This document shows, one piece after another, positions 21,660 through 32,926 of a DNA stretch of 64,000 bases; the stretch's first letter is position 1, and every line of letters begins with the position of its first letter. The notes below the pieces were generated by a model that was not told the DNA's origin, ran no database searches, and saw nothing but the letters and a program-made list of their open reading frames with translations. A program made the translations under genes and the position numbers. Location: NCBI RefSeq assembly GCF_000003195.3, contig NC_012878.2, positions 41,068,987 through 41,132,986 of the forward strand. Direction: 5' to 3'. The stretch comes from Sorghum bicolor (taxonomy: Eukaryota; Streptophyta; Magnoliopsida; Poales; Poaceae).

Positions 21660-21829
21660 TATATGTACCTCCTCCATCCGTATAAAGAAGGTCGCATAGG
21701 CTACGCCGCTGCTGTGCCGCGAGAAGTTGGCTCCCACGCCGTAGCAGAGGACGGGGATATCATGCGTACACAAAGACGAAAGAAGCTAGTTCAATCAGGA
21801 AGAAGCGTCCACCTTACATAGTACGTACG
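21660..21829. other. short spacer before hAT element
   Basis: A 62-codon plus-strand ORF (21633-21821) begins in the MITE and is not supported as a gene. The segment ends with the palindromic TACGTACG that became the hAT target duplication. Confidence 0.4.
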
Positions 21830-22665
21830 CAGGGGCGGACCTAGGATTTGAACATAGGGGGGACCGTGCAAACTAAGAACAATCATGTGTGTAAAAATAT
21901 TACATGGCAAAGATGTACATAGCACCAAAATAAGCGTTTGCGTTGCAGTAAAAAAACAGAAAAACTAGAAAAATAAAGAGAAATTTAATTAGTCCCAAGC
22001 CTCTAACCTTCACCTGATCAATCTATTTCTTTGGCCAGGAAAAGAACCACAATAAAAACAACTAATTAAGTGAGGCAAAATTACTTAGTGCTAGATTCTA
22101 ACATCAAATGGCAAACAAACAGTTACATATTGTTTAGCCTCAGACAAGACGATCACTTAAATGGGTAAAATGATCATCTAAATAGAAGGTTAAACAGAAA
22201 CACCATTCCATTGTTAGTGTTTAAAAGTTGAGTACATGGGCTAAAATGGCCATTTAGACTTTAGATGAATAATGATAGAAACATAGGAGATAAGGGAGAT
22301 AATAGAAAGACTAATGCTAAATAATATAGATCTCATTGTTGGAGATCAATTTAGAATGATTAAACAAGGTAAACACTGATTTTCAATTGACCAGCTAATT
22401 AGAGTGTGTGGTAGGGGACAAACTAATGTTTGATAGACAATAATAAAAATAAAAGATATGAAGAAAATATTACAAAGATCTAGATTTTGTATGTATAACA
22501 AACTATTAGAGACTAATGTGAAATAAGAATAAAAATGTTAGTACATATAATATCTTTAACTAACTAATTAGACAATTAAACATCTAATTACGGAGTGTAT
22601 TAAGAGATTTATGGGAAGGTTTAGAGGTGCCAGGCCCCCCTCAGCCCCCCTTCCCTCCGCCACTG
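21830..22665. mobile_element. non-autonomous hAT element, 8-bp TSD TACGTACG
   Basis: The 836-bp element has the termini CAGGGGCGGA and TCCGCCACTG, one mismatch between the 10-bp inverted repeats. It is flanked by perfect 8-bp duplications TACGTACG at 21822-21829 and 22666-22673, the length expected for hAT transposition. The interior is AT-rich and has no transposase ORF, so it depends on an autonomous relative. Confidence 0.9.
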
Positions 22666-23006
22666 TACGTACGTAACGTCCTTCCATGCTCCTAGCCTCC
22701 CAAGGCTAGCAGAAGCAGGGGCACCTCGCCAGCTCACCGTGCCAAGCATGCTTGACGCTCTAGCCATCCAAATCTGACGCCGCAGTCTCGCCTCTGCGCT
22801 GTGTCTTGCTAATATGCAGCAACATGTCCACAGAAGATCTAGAGAAGCATACACGAGATAAGTGGTCAGATTGTTATTTGGACTCACAAATTTGTAGATA
22901 CATTGGGAAGAATAGTTTCCTGGGTACAATATCCTAGGATATAGAAACTACCTAGGTTTATACATTGGGACTGCCCTTAGTACACAATAGTGATGTATGA
23001 CATTTA
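22666..23006. other. unassigned spacer
   Basis: A GC-moderate stretch holds a 102-codon minus-strand ORF (22621-22929) that overlaps the hAT end and has no recognisable domain. It ends with TTA at 23004-23006, the left target duplication of the split MITE. Confidence 0.4.
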
Positions 23007-23209
23007 GGCCTTGCTTAGTTCTCTTGCGAAAACTTTTCGGGATACCGTAGGTCTGTAGCACTTTCGTTTGTATGTGACAATTATTGTTTAATTATGGACT
23101 AACTAGGCTCAAAAGATTCATCTCACAAATTATAGGCAAACTGTATAATTAGTTATTTTTATCTATATTTAATGCTTCATGCATGTGCCGCAAAATTCGA
23201 TGTGACGGG
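23007..23209. mobile_element. left part of a GGCCTTGTTTAG-type MITE split by the copia element
   Basis: It starts GGCCTTGCTTAGTT and follows the order of the intact copy at 44935-45176 in reverse: CTGTAGCACTTTCG, GGACTAACTAGGCTC, TATATTTAATGCTTC, GATGTGACGG. It stops abruptly at 23209, where the copia LTR begins, and resumes at 42053. TTA flanks both outer ends (23004-23006 and 42104-42106), consistent with a Tourist-like duplication. Confidence 0.85.
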
Positions 23210-24176
23210 TGTTAAATATTATATGGGTTTTGGCCTATATATTATTAGATGATAATTAATTCTAGGGCCCATAATAAATGCTATACTACAAAGGTTTAAT
23301 CTCAAATTGGTATTTTACCTTTTGTTAACTCAACTAAATAGATAGCTTATAATAGCTCCTATAGAGAAGTGGAAGAAGGGAATAAGGGGGCCACACATGC
23401 GCGCTCCACTGAGCCAAGCGTGCGTGCCATGCAGCGGCGAGACGAGAAAAGATGTGTGCGCGCGTGTGCATACGTTTTGTGGACGGAATAGGAAAGCGAG
23501 GAAAAACGGGATCCAGATTCAAATTGTGTCCATTATCATATTGATTGTGATTGATTTGCTGTTTCCTCTTTCGCCTATTTCTTTCTATCCCACGGAATCC
23601 TTCCCTACCTGGAATCATTCCTTATCGAGTAGCACTGAGTCTTCCCCATCCCGAACCTCTGCGCGGATGGAGACATCGGGAGAGCAGGCCTTCGAAACTC
23701 GATGCCTCGCATCGAGACACCTGCTCGCGTGTGCGGGTAATCAGAATTTTGGGGAGCGTGTTCCGTGACTACTCTCCTTCCTCGGATCGTCTCATCTTCT
23801 TTCTGGTGGACGCTCGCGGGATCATATCATCTTCTTCCTGGTGTACGCTCACGGATCGAAACGTTTTCTTCGTGGTGGATGTTCACGGGACTGCACTGCG
23901 AACCAATTCCTGCATCGACTGTGGTCTACTACTTCAAGCAACACACTATGTCGACTGGTGCGAATGGAGCCGCCGGTGTCTTCGGCACTAGTCCCTCCTA
24001 CGGGTACATCTCTAATATATTTTTTTCTAATTTTCAGTATGTCTACAATTATATTTGCAATGTTTATCACTAGTCTGAGTAGCGGTAAAATTACACACAT
24101 GCACATATTTGCCACCACCTTGCTGATTATAATTTTTTGGATTAAATTGAACATTAAATTGCCTAAATTTCTAACA
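23210..24176 (+). mobile_element. 5' LTR of nested copia element
   Basis: The LTR begins TGTTAAATATTATATGGG and ends TAACA. It aligns to the 3' LTR at 40868-42052 over its whole length, with many substitutions and two large length differences. The flanking pentamer ACGGG (23205-23209) corresponds to ACAGG after the 3' LTR, a target duplication with one change. The LTR is followed after only 13 bp by the gag ATG. Confidence 0.88.
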
Positions 24177-24189
24177 ATCCAAAAACCTG

Positions 24190-27100
24190 ATGTTAGGTGC
24201 TGCTACGTTAAAACCGGACAATTTTGATGGTTCAAACTATAAGTGGTGGTGCGCGAGAATGGTGTTGCGGTTGACTACTATAGGTTGCTATCACTCCGCA
24301 GAGGGAAAGCCATAACAATTTACTCCTAAGGAGGAGCAAAAGTTCCAGGCAGCCCATAACCTCTTTCAAGGCACCGCGGTTAGTGTATTTGATAAAAAGT
24401 ATGTCGATAGCTACATCATTTCCACCACTGCTAAGGAGTTATGAGATGCTCTTGAGGCCAAATTCGAGATTTCTGATGCTGGTAGTGAGTTGTATCTCAT
24501 GGAGCAGCTGTTTGATAACAAAATGGTGGACAACCGTTGTGTGATTGAACAAACACATGAGATATAGACACTAGTAAAAGAACTCGAACAATTCACATGT
24601 GTGTTGCCTGCGGCGGGTAAGCTGCCACCTACTTGGAAGAATTTTGCTACTTCTCTAAAGCACGGGAGAAAAGAGTTTGGCCTTACCGAACTCATGGGGA
24701 CTCTTGATGTTAAGGAGAAGGCGAGAGCAAAAAACACATATGGAAAGGTGTTGAGTCTTCTAGTGCCAATTTGGTGCAGAACAAAAAGCAATATGTATTC
24801 CGTAACAAGAAAAAGAACAAGCAACAAAACAAGCAGGGGATAAATTCGAAGCCAAAGCAAATAACAAACTTTAAGAAAAAAAGCCTTGTTTGTGGTAGCG
24901 ATGAGCATTGGCAAGTTCTTGCCCATACCGCAAATTTAAGCGAGAAGAGAAAAAGTCAGTGAACATGATTGTTAGCGAGGCTGAAGGAGGAACTTCTGGA
25001 TATGATAATGTTTTACCCACTATTTTTTCAGTATATCATTCACCTGAGTGGTGGATGGACACTGGTGCTAATGTACATGTATGTGCTAATATATCTTTGT
25101 TTTCTTCTTATCAGGCCAGCGACACTGGAGCCTTACTGATGGGAAACGGCTCTCATGCGCGCGTGTTCTTGGTGTTCGTACGGTCATTCTGAAGTTCACT
25201 TCGGAAAAGACGGTGCTGATAAAGAATGTGTAGCATGTCCCCTCCATCAAAAGAAATTTAGTTAGCGGCTCTCAGCTTTGCAAAGATGGCTACAAAATTT
25301 TCTTTGAGGCCAATAAAGTTATACTTTCTAAGTTTGGAACTTTTATTGGTACAGGTTATGACTACGGAGGCTTGTTCCACTTATCCTTGCATGATGTGTG
25401 TAATAAAGTTGTGAACCATACTATTATTTCGAATGAGTCGAATATTTGGCATTCACAATTTTGTCATGTTAATTTTAGTTTTTTATCGCGTCTAGCAAAT
25501 CTGAATTTAATCTTAAAATTCAATTTAGTCAAAGGTTCTAAGTGTCATGTGTGCATGCAATCCAAGCAACCTCGCAAGACTCATAAGGCTGCAAAGGCGA
25601 GGAACTTGGCACCATTAGAACTAATCCATTTCAATTTATGTGAGATGAATGGTGAGTTGACTAAAGGTGGCAGACAATACTTCATTACATTTATAGATGA
25701 TTGTACTAGATTTTGTCATGTACACTTGCTAAAAACGAAGGATGAATCATTGTATTATTTTAAGACCTATAAAGCTGAAGTAGAAAGTCAACTTGACAGG
25801 AAAATTAAACGATTAAGGTCCGATCGAGGTGGATTTTCAAGTGATTTTTCTAACTTCTGCGTATAACATGGAATTATTCATGAGAGGACACCATCATACT
25901 CACCACAGTCTAATAGGATTGCCGAAAGAAAGAACCACACTCTAACAGAGATGGCTAACGTCATGTTAGAGACAACAAGGCTATCTAAGGAATGGTGAGG
26001 TGAGGCTATTCTGATAGCTTGTATGTCCTAAATAGAGTTCCTACAAAGAATAAAAAAATTACACCATTTAAGGAATGAGAAAAGAAGACTAAATATCTCT
26101 TATTTGCAAACTTGGGGTTGTTTGGCCAAAGTAAATGTGTCAATAAACCAGAAGCGCAAACTTAGACCTAAAACTGTTGAATGTGTTTTCCTAGGTTATG
26201 TTGTTCACAGCGTTGGGTATAGGTTTTTAATCATAAATTATGGGGTACCTGACATGTATGTTGGTAATATAATAGAATCTAGAGATGCAACATTCTTTGA
26301 AAGTGAATTCCCTTTGAAAAATGCACCTAATATTTTTAGTTATGAATCTATAAATTCTCATGAGCAATTTATTTTGATAGAACAAACTGAGGAACCTCAT
26401 GTTCATCATCCTGAGAAGGATGATAATACTATCACTCGAAAGATCAAAAGACACAGAAAGATAAAGTATTTTGGAGATGACTATATTGTATACCTCATGG
26501 ATGATATCCCAACTACCATTATAGAGGCATTTTCCTCTCCTGATGTTGACCAATGCAAGGAAATAGTAAGGAATAAGATGGTTCAATAATGTATAATGGA
26601 ACTTGGGAAATTGTTGAACGGCCTTATGGGTGTAAACCTATAGGTTGTAAATGAGTTTCAAGGAAACTCTTAGGCCTGATGGTACAATTGAGAGGTACAA
26701 GGCTAGGCTTGTGGCCAAGGGTTATACCCAAAGGGAAGGGGAAGATTTCTTTGATACTTATTCACCTGTTGCCTGTTTGACTATAATTCGAGTGTTACTC
26801 TCCTTGGCTACCTCTCATGGTCTTCTCATTCATTCAGATGGATGTCAAGACAACTTTCCTAAATGGAGAGTTAGAGGAAGAGATCTATATGGATCAGCCT
26901 GAATGGGTTTGTAAGAAATGGTCAAGAAGGCAAGGTGTGTAAGCTATTAAGATCCCTATATGGCCTAAAAGAAGCTCTGAAACAAATGGCATGAGAAGTT
27001 TGATAGAACTTTAATTTCTGTCGGCTTTGCTGTTAATGAAGCTGATAAATGTGTGTACTATGAGTTTGGTGGGGGTGAAGGTGTGATCCTATATCTGTAC

Positions 27101-28053
27101 GTGGATGACATACTGATCTTTAGGACTAGCCTTGATGTGATCAAGAAAGTTAAAGACTTTTTGTCTAATAACTTTGTGATGAAAGATGTGGGAGAAGCTA
27201 TTGTTATTCTTAATATTAAGCTTTTAAGAGAAGCCAATGGCGAGGTTATACTTGTGCAATCCCACTATGTGGAAAAGATTTTAAGTCACATTGGATACAG
27301 TGACTGTTAATGTGCTCTTATGCCTTATGACCCTAGTGTGCTATTGAGAAAAAAAATCAAAGAATAGCAAGGGATTAACTAAGATTCTCCTAGATTATAG
27401 GTTCACTAATGTACCTAGCAAGTGTTATGAGGACTGATATCTCGTTTGTAGTCAGCAAACTAAGCTAATTAGTATCAAATCTAGGAGATATTCATTGGCA
27501 AGCTCTTGAGAGAGTAATGCGCTATCTGAAAGGTACTATGAGCTATGGTATTTACTATACCAGATACCCTAAGGTATTATAGGGTTATTGTGATGCGAAT
27601 TGGATATCTAATGCTGATGTTTTAAAGGCCAGAAGCGGATATGTGTTTCTGCTTGGAGGTGATGCTGTTTCATGGAAGTCTTGCAAGCAGACTATCTTAA
27701 CAAAGTCTACTATGGAAGCAGAACTCGTGGCATTAGACACCACCGGTGCTGAGGCTGAGGGGCTTCGTGAACTCCTAATGGATCTACCGGTAGTTGAGAA
27801 ACCTGTACCGACTATTTCCATGAACTGTGACAATCAAACTATGATCACAAAAGTCAACAGTTCTAAGGACAACATGAAGTCCACAAGGCATGTCAAACGG
27901 CAACTAAAGACTATCAGAAAACTAAGAAAATCTAGAGTTATAGCGTTGGACTATGTCCATATGTCTAAAAATCTGGCAGATCAATTCACAAAGGGACTTT
28001 CACGTAATGTGATCGATAGTGCATCGAGTGAGATGGGTTTGAGACCCACTTGA
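24190..28053 (+). pseudogene. degenerate Ty1/copia gag-pol
   Basis: The order is gag, protease, integrase, RT, RNase H on the plus strand, with many stops and frameshifts. Gag starts at 24190 (LKPDNFDGSNYKWW) and has early stops (TAA, TGA at a Trp site, TAG). A broken zinc knuckle (LVCGSDEHW) is near 24885. The protease active site WWMDTGANVHVCA is near 25053. Integrase has HSQFCHVNF, CHVCMQSKQ and FIDDCTRF (25372-25866), then a stop before HERTPSYSPQS. RT pieces include [20 protein letters not shown] (26700) and YVDDILIF (27098), separated by a frameshift after LLIHSDG. RNase H has SWKSCKQTILTKSTMEAEL, CDNQT and NLADQFTKGL, ending at 28053. The element cannot be autonomous now. The lineage within copia is not assigned. 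Confidence 0.9.
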
Positions 28054-28214
28054 GGTCTACCATGGTAGTAACCTATTCTATGTGATCGGAGATCCTGTGA
28101 AGTAGAATAGTGAAACAAACCAAAAGTAGACTGTGAGGAAAGACACTTTATTAAACTCATCTCAGATGTACTTCTTTCCTAAGTCTATAAGGTAGGCTGG
28201 TTATATATCTTAAT
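28054..28214 (+). other. copia 3' untranslated region, left part
   Basis: This is noncoding sequence after RNase H. It is interrupted by the chromovirus at 28215 and continues at 40486-40867. TTAAT at 28210-28214 is the left target duplication of the chromovirus. Confidence 0.75.
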
Positions 28215-31132
28215 TGTAACACCCAAAACTTGGCTCTTTTAAAAATAGATGAATTTGACTTTATTAAATAATTTTGTGAGCATTTTCAATATAGGAAAAT
28301 AAATAAATTTGGAGAAATTAAAATTAAATATAAGTCAGGCTAATATTTTGTTGCATACATGCTGGTGCATTTCTTTTATGTGATGAGTGGTTTGAAGAAA
28401 GGAATTTGAATTCAAAAATTCATTTGGAAAAGAGTTTGGAAATTTTGTTTGGAAAATAAAAAGGAAAAGTTTTTCTCTCTTCCCCCTCCTTCTTTTCGGC
28501 CTTGTGGCCCATAAACCCGCGCGCCCCCTTTCTCCTTCTTGGGCCTGGCCTAGCCGGCTCCCCTCCCATCCCCTTTTTTTTCTCTCTGGCGGCTGATGGG
28601 TGGGGCCCACCCGTCAGGACCACCCCCTACCTCCAACCGCCCCGCCCCCGAGTCTCTCTCGGTTGGAAACTGCCTAGACCGAAGCTCCCGCGCCCACGAT
28701 CCCCTCCTTCCCCCGCGCTTCGGTCACTTGAAGAACACCCCCCCCCCCCCCGCGTGCGAGCCGCCTCACTTCTCCCCATTTTCCCCTCTCTCCCCTCGGC
28801 TCTGCTCCCAATCGCGAGTGCGCAGAAAACCGTCGCCGGAGTTCTTCGCCCACCGCGTGAAGCTTCCTTCTAGAGCCGGTTTCGCTCCGATTTAGCGCCG
28901 TGGTGAGCTTCCTCTCCCTTCCCGCTCCCTCCCCGTCCTGTTGCCGAGTGAATCGTGGCCCGGAGTCCCTGTTCCGCAAGCTCCGATGGGACGTTCATGG
29001 CGCCGCCGTGAACCTTCTCGGAAACTGCCTCCTCGACCGCGTTTTTGGGGTGGAATGGACTCGCATCGCTCTCCTCTTTCTCCCAGTTCAATCGGAATCG
29101 AAAACCGTGCACCGTAGCACCTCTTCCGCTCAACTCCGGCGAGCTTCAAGGGCCGGCCATGGTGGCCACCGTGTTCCCTGCGCCGTCCCTTTCCTCTCTC
29201 TCTCTTTTTTTTTTATTTTTTCTTTTAATCTGGTGCGTTCAAACTTGATCCAACGGCCAGAAACACTTGATACCCCTTCATATGATATTTTGTTAAAGAG
29301 CCCCCCAGGAATTCCATTTTCGCGCGCGCAGTCCTCGGCCAGAGGAATTTCCAGGATTTATTTCGTTTATTTAAATTCGTTTAGACTCTGTTTTATTTAC
29401 AGAATTGCCACCGCATTGTTTTAGCTATAAAATCGTCGTTTGAACTCCGAATCGATCCATTCAAGTTGTGTTAGTTTCGTAATTTCGTAAGCTTCGCGTT
29501 GGTACCACTGTTGTTTAGGTTTACCACTGTTAGATTTTCTAGTTAATTACAAGTCCATAGATTGCTGTTGAAATCCCGTTAAAAGCGTAACTTTCGCGTC
29601 GTAAGTCCGTTTTTCGTGAATTTCGCGTTGACGTGATCGTAGCAGCACGTAGATGATTTTGGAAAACTTTTATTTAAGTTATTTACTGCTGGTGTACTGT
29701 TCTAACTTTAGGAATTGTTCTCTTGCATGTTTGTCTTGGTATGCGTGATGATTGTGATGTATTGATCGAGCCCAGACGGTGAGGAGTATTTCGGGAGTCC
29801 GGAGCTCTTTGGGGATCAGCAGGACCAGCAAGACCAGCAGGAGTACGTGAATCAAGGCAAGTATAGCATGGGCCTACCTTGTTGTCCTACTCATTTTTTT
29901 AAAGCATTTCACCCTGCATGTGTATAAAATTGCAAACTATAAGGACATCCTAGCTATTGATGACAATTACCTTGTTCCCAAGGGTTTTTATTGCATATGG
30001 GTAGAAGTGCTAGTGCTCTAACTCCAATTATATATGATCTGAAATCAGTGATGGAACCATGGTTAATTGATTAAACATGATTATGATAAATGGAACATAG
30101 GGCTATGGTACAAATGACTGTTGGTCATGTTGTCCTAGACCCTCCGTAAGGACTTATCTGTCGGCAAAAGCTGGGACTTACAGTGCAACCGGGAGAGTCA
30201 CATGGCTCTGACTTTAGCTCAGTAATAGGACTTTTCTAACTCGTTAGAGGTTACCCAAAAGGGCGCAAGAGGCGCTTGCCACTTTGGGTGTAGGGCTGCC
30301 CCTGTTTCTATGAGTATAGCCGCGATGGAAATGTGCCATAGGAAAGGGGGGGTTTTCTACATCTGCCTGCCGAGGAAACCTCGCGGCCCTAACTGGTTAG
30401 AATAGGCCTATGGAAGGCTTCATAGTGTACCCTGCCCGCTCACCTTGGTAGTGTTTGGGGGTCGACGGATCCCGGGCATATGGGCAACACAACTCACGGT
30501 GAAAGTGCACAACCTCTGCAGAGTGTATAACTGTTATAACAGCCGTGCTCACGGTCACGAGCGGCCCGGAAAACTCACAGAATAATTGGTTACTGATGGC
30601 TTTATGGTACATGATGATGTATGATTATGCTTTAATGTGACTTAATGACTTACTATGGTTCTAATAACTGATCATATGGGATATTTGGGAGCTTAAGCAT
30701 AAACTAAAATAATTAATGATAAAACACTGACCTACTAAAAAGCTGATGCAGTAAACATAGTCTAGCCTGTTTGAGCCTCATAAATCCTCATGCTATGCTT
30801 GTGGAGTACGAGATGTACTCACGCTTGTATATTTCTTTTCTTTGGATAAAAATCCCGGATGGGTAACAGATGGTGGTAGCTATGAGGACTACCCGGAGGA
30901 CTATTAGGCTTGTGCTTCACCAGTCGACCTTCCCTGTGTGAGGGCCATGAGATAGTTATCTTAGATTATCATATTTATATTTCCGCTGTTATGCCAGACT
31001 TTGTGATGTATTAACTACGTTTGTTGTAAACACTGCGATGAAGGTATTTAATTTGTGACTTATGTGTGTGATTGATCTCTGGGCGCACATAAGTTTATAC
31101 ATTCAATTTCTTCCTTGAAATTGGGTGTGACA
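28215..31132 (+). repeat. 5' LTR of the family A chromovirus
   Basis: 2,918 bp, TGTAACACCC to GGGTGTGACA. The AT-rich start is followed by a GC-rich U3/leader-like part with a C14 homopolymer near 28738-28751. The central block has two near-palindromes of the CTAACTNGTTAG type (30236-30247 and 30389-30400), and a perfect 6-bp hairpin GAGTAC/GTACTC lies at 30804-30820. Confidence 0.95.
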
Positions 31133-31135
31133 AAT

Positions 31136-31148
31136 TGGTATCAGAGCC
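31136..31148 (+). other. primer-binding site (initiator Met tRNA type)
   Basis: TGGTATCAGAGCC begins 3 nt after the 5' LTR. TGGTATCAGAGC is the standard complement of the 3' end of plant initiator tRNA-Met. Confidence 0.95.
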
Positions 31149-31316
31149 GTGTTGACTGTAGGACGCAAGCCTAGGTAGCAATGGTCGATATAGAGTTTTT
31201 GTTTTATTTATTTAATGCTTTCTACCTTACTTTTTGTTATTTTATAAAATTTATTATGCTTATATCACTTATTCTATTACCAAAATATTGATCTAATCTT
31301 AAAATAAAATTTATAG

Positions 31317-32246
31317 ATGCCGCCTGTCACGAGGTCTCGCCGTGCCAGCACGAGGAGCTACATCTCTCAGTTCACACCCCAGTCGTCCCAGCCAGTGGTG
31401 GACATCTCCGACAACGAGACTGTCCCCATGGATGAAGAGGACCCAGCGATGGTGACAGAGGTGGATGATGATGATGAGAACTGGATGGACTCCCCTGTAG
31501 CAGCTGCACCTGTTCCACCCACTGCACCTGGGCCACCAGCTGTTCCAGTGGCATCTGCTGCATCTGCACCACCAGCTCGACCAGTTGCACCTGCTGCCCC
31601 TGCTGTACCAGAGGTGGTGCCTCCAGCTGGTCCTGAGGAAGAAAACCCAGGATGGACTACCACCATCCACTACAAGTATCCTTCAATGACAGCCTAGTTC
31701 CACAACTTGCTTAGGGAGATGCTGGATACTTACTATGCTGATAAGGAGATTGGCATTAGGTACTGCTGTGCAGAGTATACACACCCCTATGAGGCCACAT
31801 ACTGGAGGTCGGATCTTACCATCACAGTGGGGAATGAGGCACATGACAGCTATATGGTAGAGAGCATCCATGGTCACGTTGCTAGGCGAGCTGAGGCACA
31901 GGACAGCATGGAGGACGCCGCCCAGATGGCTTACACTCACTACCATGGCCTTCGCTATGAGGCCATGAGAGCAGACCAGTACAAGTTTCTCCCTCGCCAT
32001 GATTCTACTATTGGTACTTGGTCTATCGAGAACCCGCAGGAGGTTGACACGCCATTGGATGCAACTGTTAGGCATATGCATGTCCTGCAGATGGCCAATG
32101 ATGATCTACAGGAGGAGCTACGTGATCATCAGGATTCCATAGATCGCTTCCAGGAGATGGTGGACAGCCTTAGAGAGCAGCTTGAGTTGCCACCACTCTA
32201 CAAGAAGAAGACCGCACCTCCTAGCATCTCCGGCGACGCACCATAG
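31317..32246 (+). pseudogene. extra ORF upstream of gag in the chromovirus
   Basis: An approximately 310-codon frame starts MPPVTRSRRASTRSY at 31317 and ends at 32246, interrupted once by TAG at 31695-31697 in a context where CAG is the likely precursor. The first third is basic, then acidic, then Pro/Ala-rich and probably disordered. The middle third (31700-32060) looks globular, with aromatic residues and WRSDLTITVGNEAHDSY. The last part (about 32070-32190) has heptad-like spacing (DDLQEELRDHQDSIDRFQEM), suggesting a coiled coil. I know no family for it. Additional ORFs are documented in some plant gypsy lineages such as Tat/Ogre, but I cannot tie this one to them. It is read in a frame different from gag and separated from it by 680 nt. 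Confidence 0.6.
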
Positions 32247-32926
32247 GCCTAGGATGCCATAGTTGTTTTATTTCGTAGTCTCGTTGCGTCAGTTGAGTTT
32301 GGAGTGCTTGTGAACAATTGATGTGTCCATTGAATTTGTTTGTGTATTTGCATGATTCGAATCTTTGTAATGACTGCTGGAAGGTTGTGGATTTATCTAC
32401 AAACTTCTGTTACCTTAAGTTTAATTATCGAATGCTTAGTTGGGTTGGTATATTCTGCTGTTGCTGTGCTGTTTTTCTGGAGCAGCCTGTGATGTTTAAC
32501 CTTTATCCCTGAAGTGGTACGTCCAAAAACTCTGAAATTTTTGTGGAGGAAACTAGACTGATGTATCACTCATTTGCAACTGGAACCACGTCAAAACCTG
32601 CTCGGATCTGGGAGATATCCTTGTTACAATTTGGGACTATTGCGCAGACTAGAGCCCAGAACAGATTCGCATTACCCCTGTTTTTCATCAAGATAATGTC
32701 AGAATATGTAAAAGTGGTCTGAACAAAAGTTGTAAAAAATTTTATAAGCTTTCCAAACATGTATGGCACGCCTCTGTTGGATCTAAGAAACTCGAGTTAT
32801 GAGTTAAATACTGCACTGCTGATTTTGCATCCTGTCCAGAAAAATGTCAGCAAAGCCTATTTGATATTATAACCAGTTATTAATTATGGAAAGGTCTCTA
32901 AAAGCTTATTCCTTTGTTGGAAACAG
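32247..32926 (+). other. noncoding spacer between extra ORF and gag
   Basis: 680 bp without coding potential. It contains the repeat-like phrases ACAAAAGTTGTAAAAAAT and TAAGCTTTCCAAAC near 32720, which recur in the family B element and in the CACTA-like element. An acceptor-like AACAG at 32922-32926 immediately precedes the gag ATG, so splicing from an upstream donor is conceivable. Confidence 0.5.

Noticed and set aside
23397..24227. Plus-strand ORFs of 100-146 codons near the copia start
   Set aside because: They fall in the 5' LTR and are not conserved in frame in the 3' LTR, which has an internal duplication.
31136..31148. TGGTATCAGAGCC as part of a tRNA gene
   Set aside because: It is the complement of a tRNA 3' end next to an LTR, i.e. 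a primer-binding site; no cloverleaf surrounds it.
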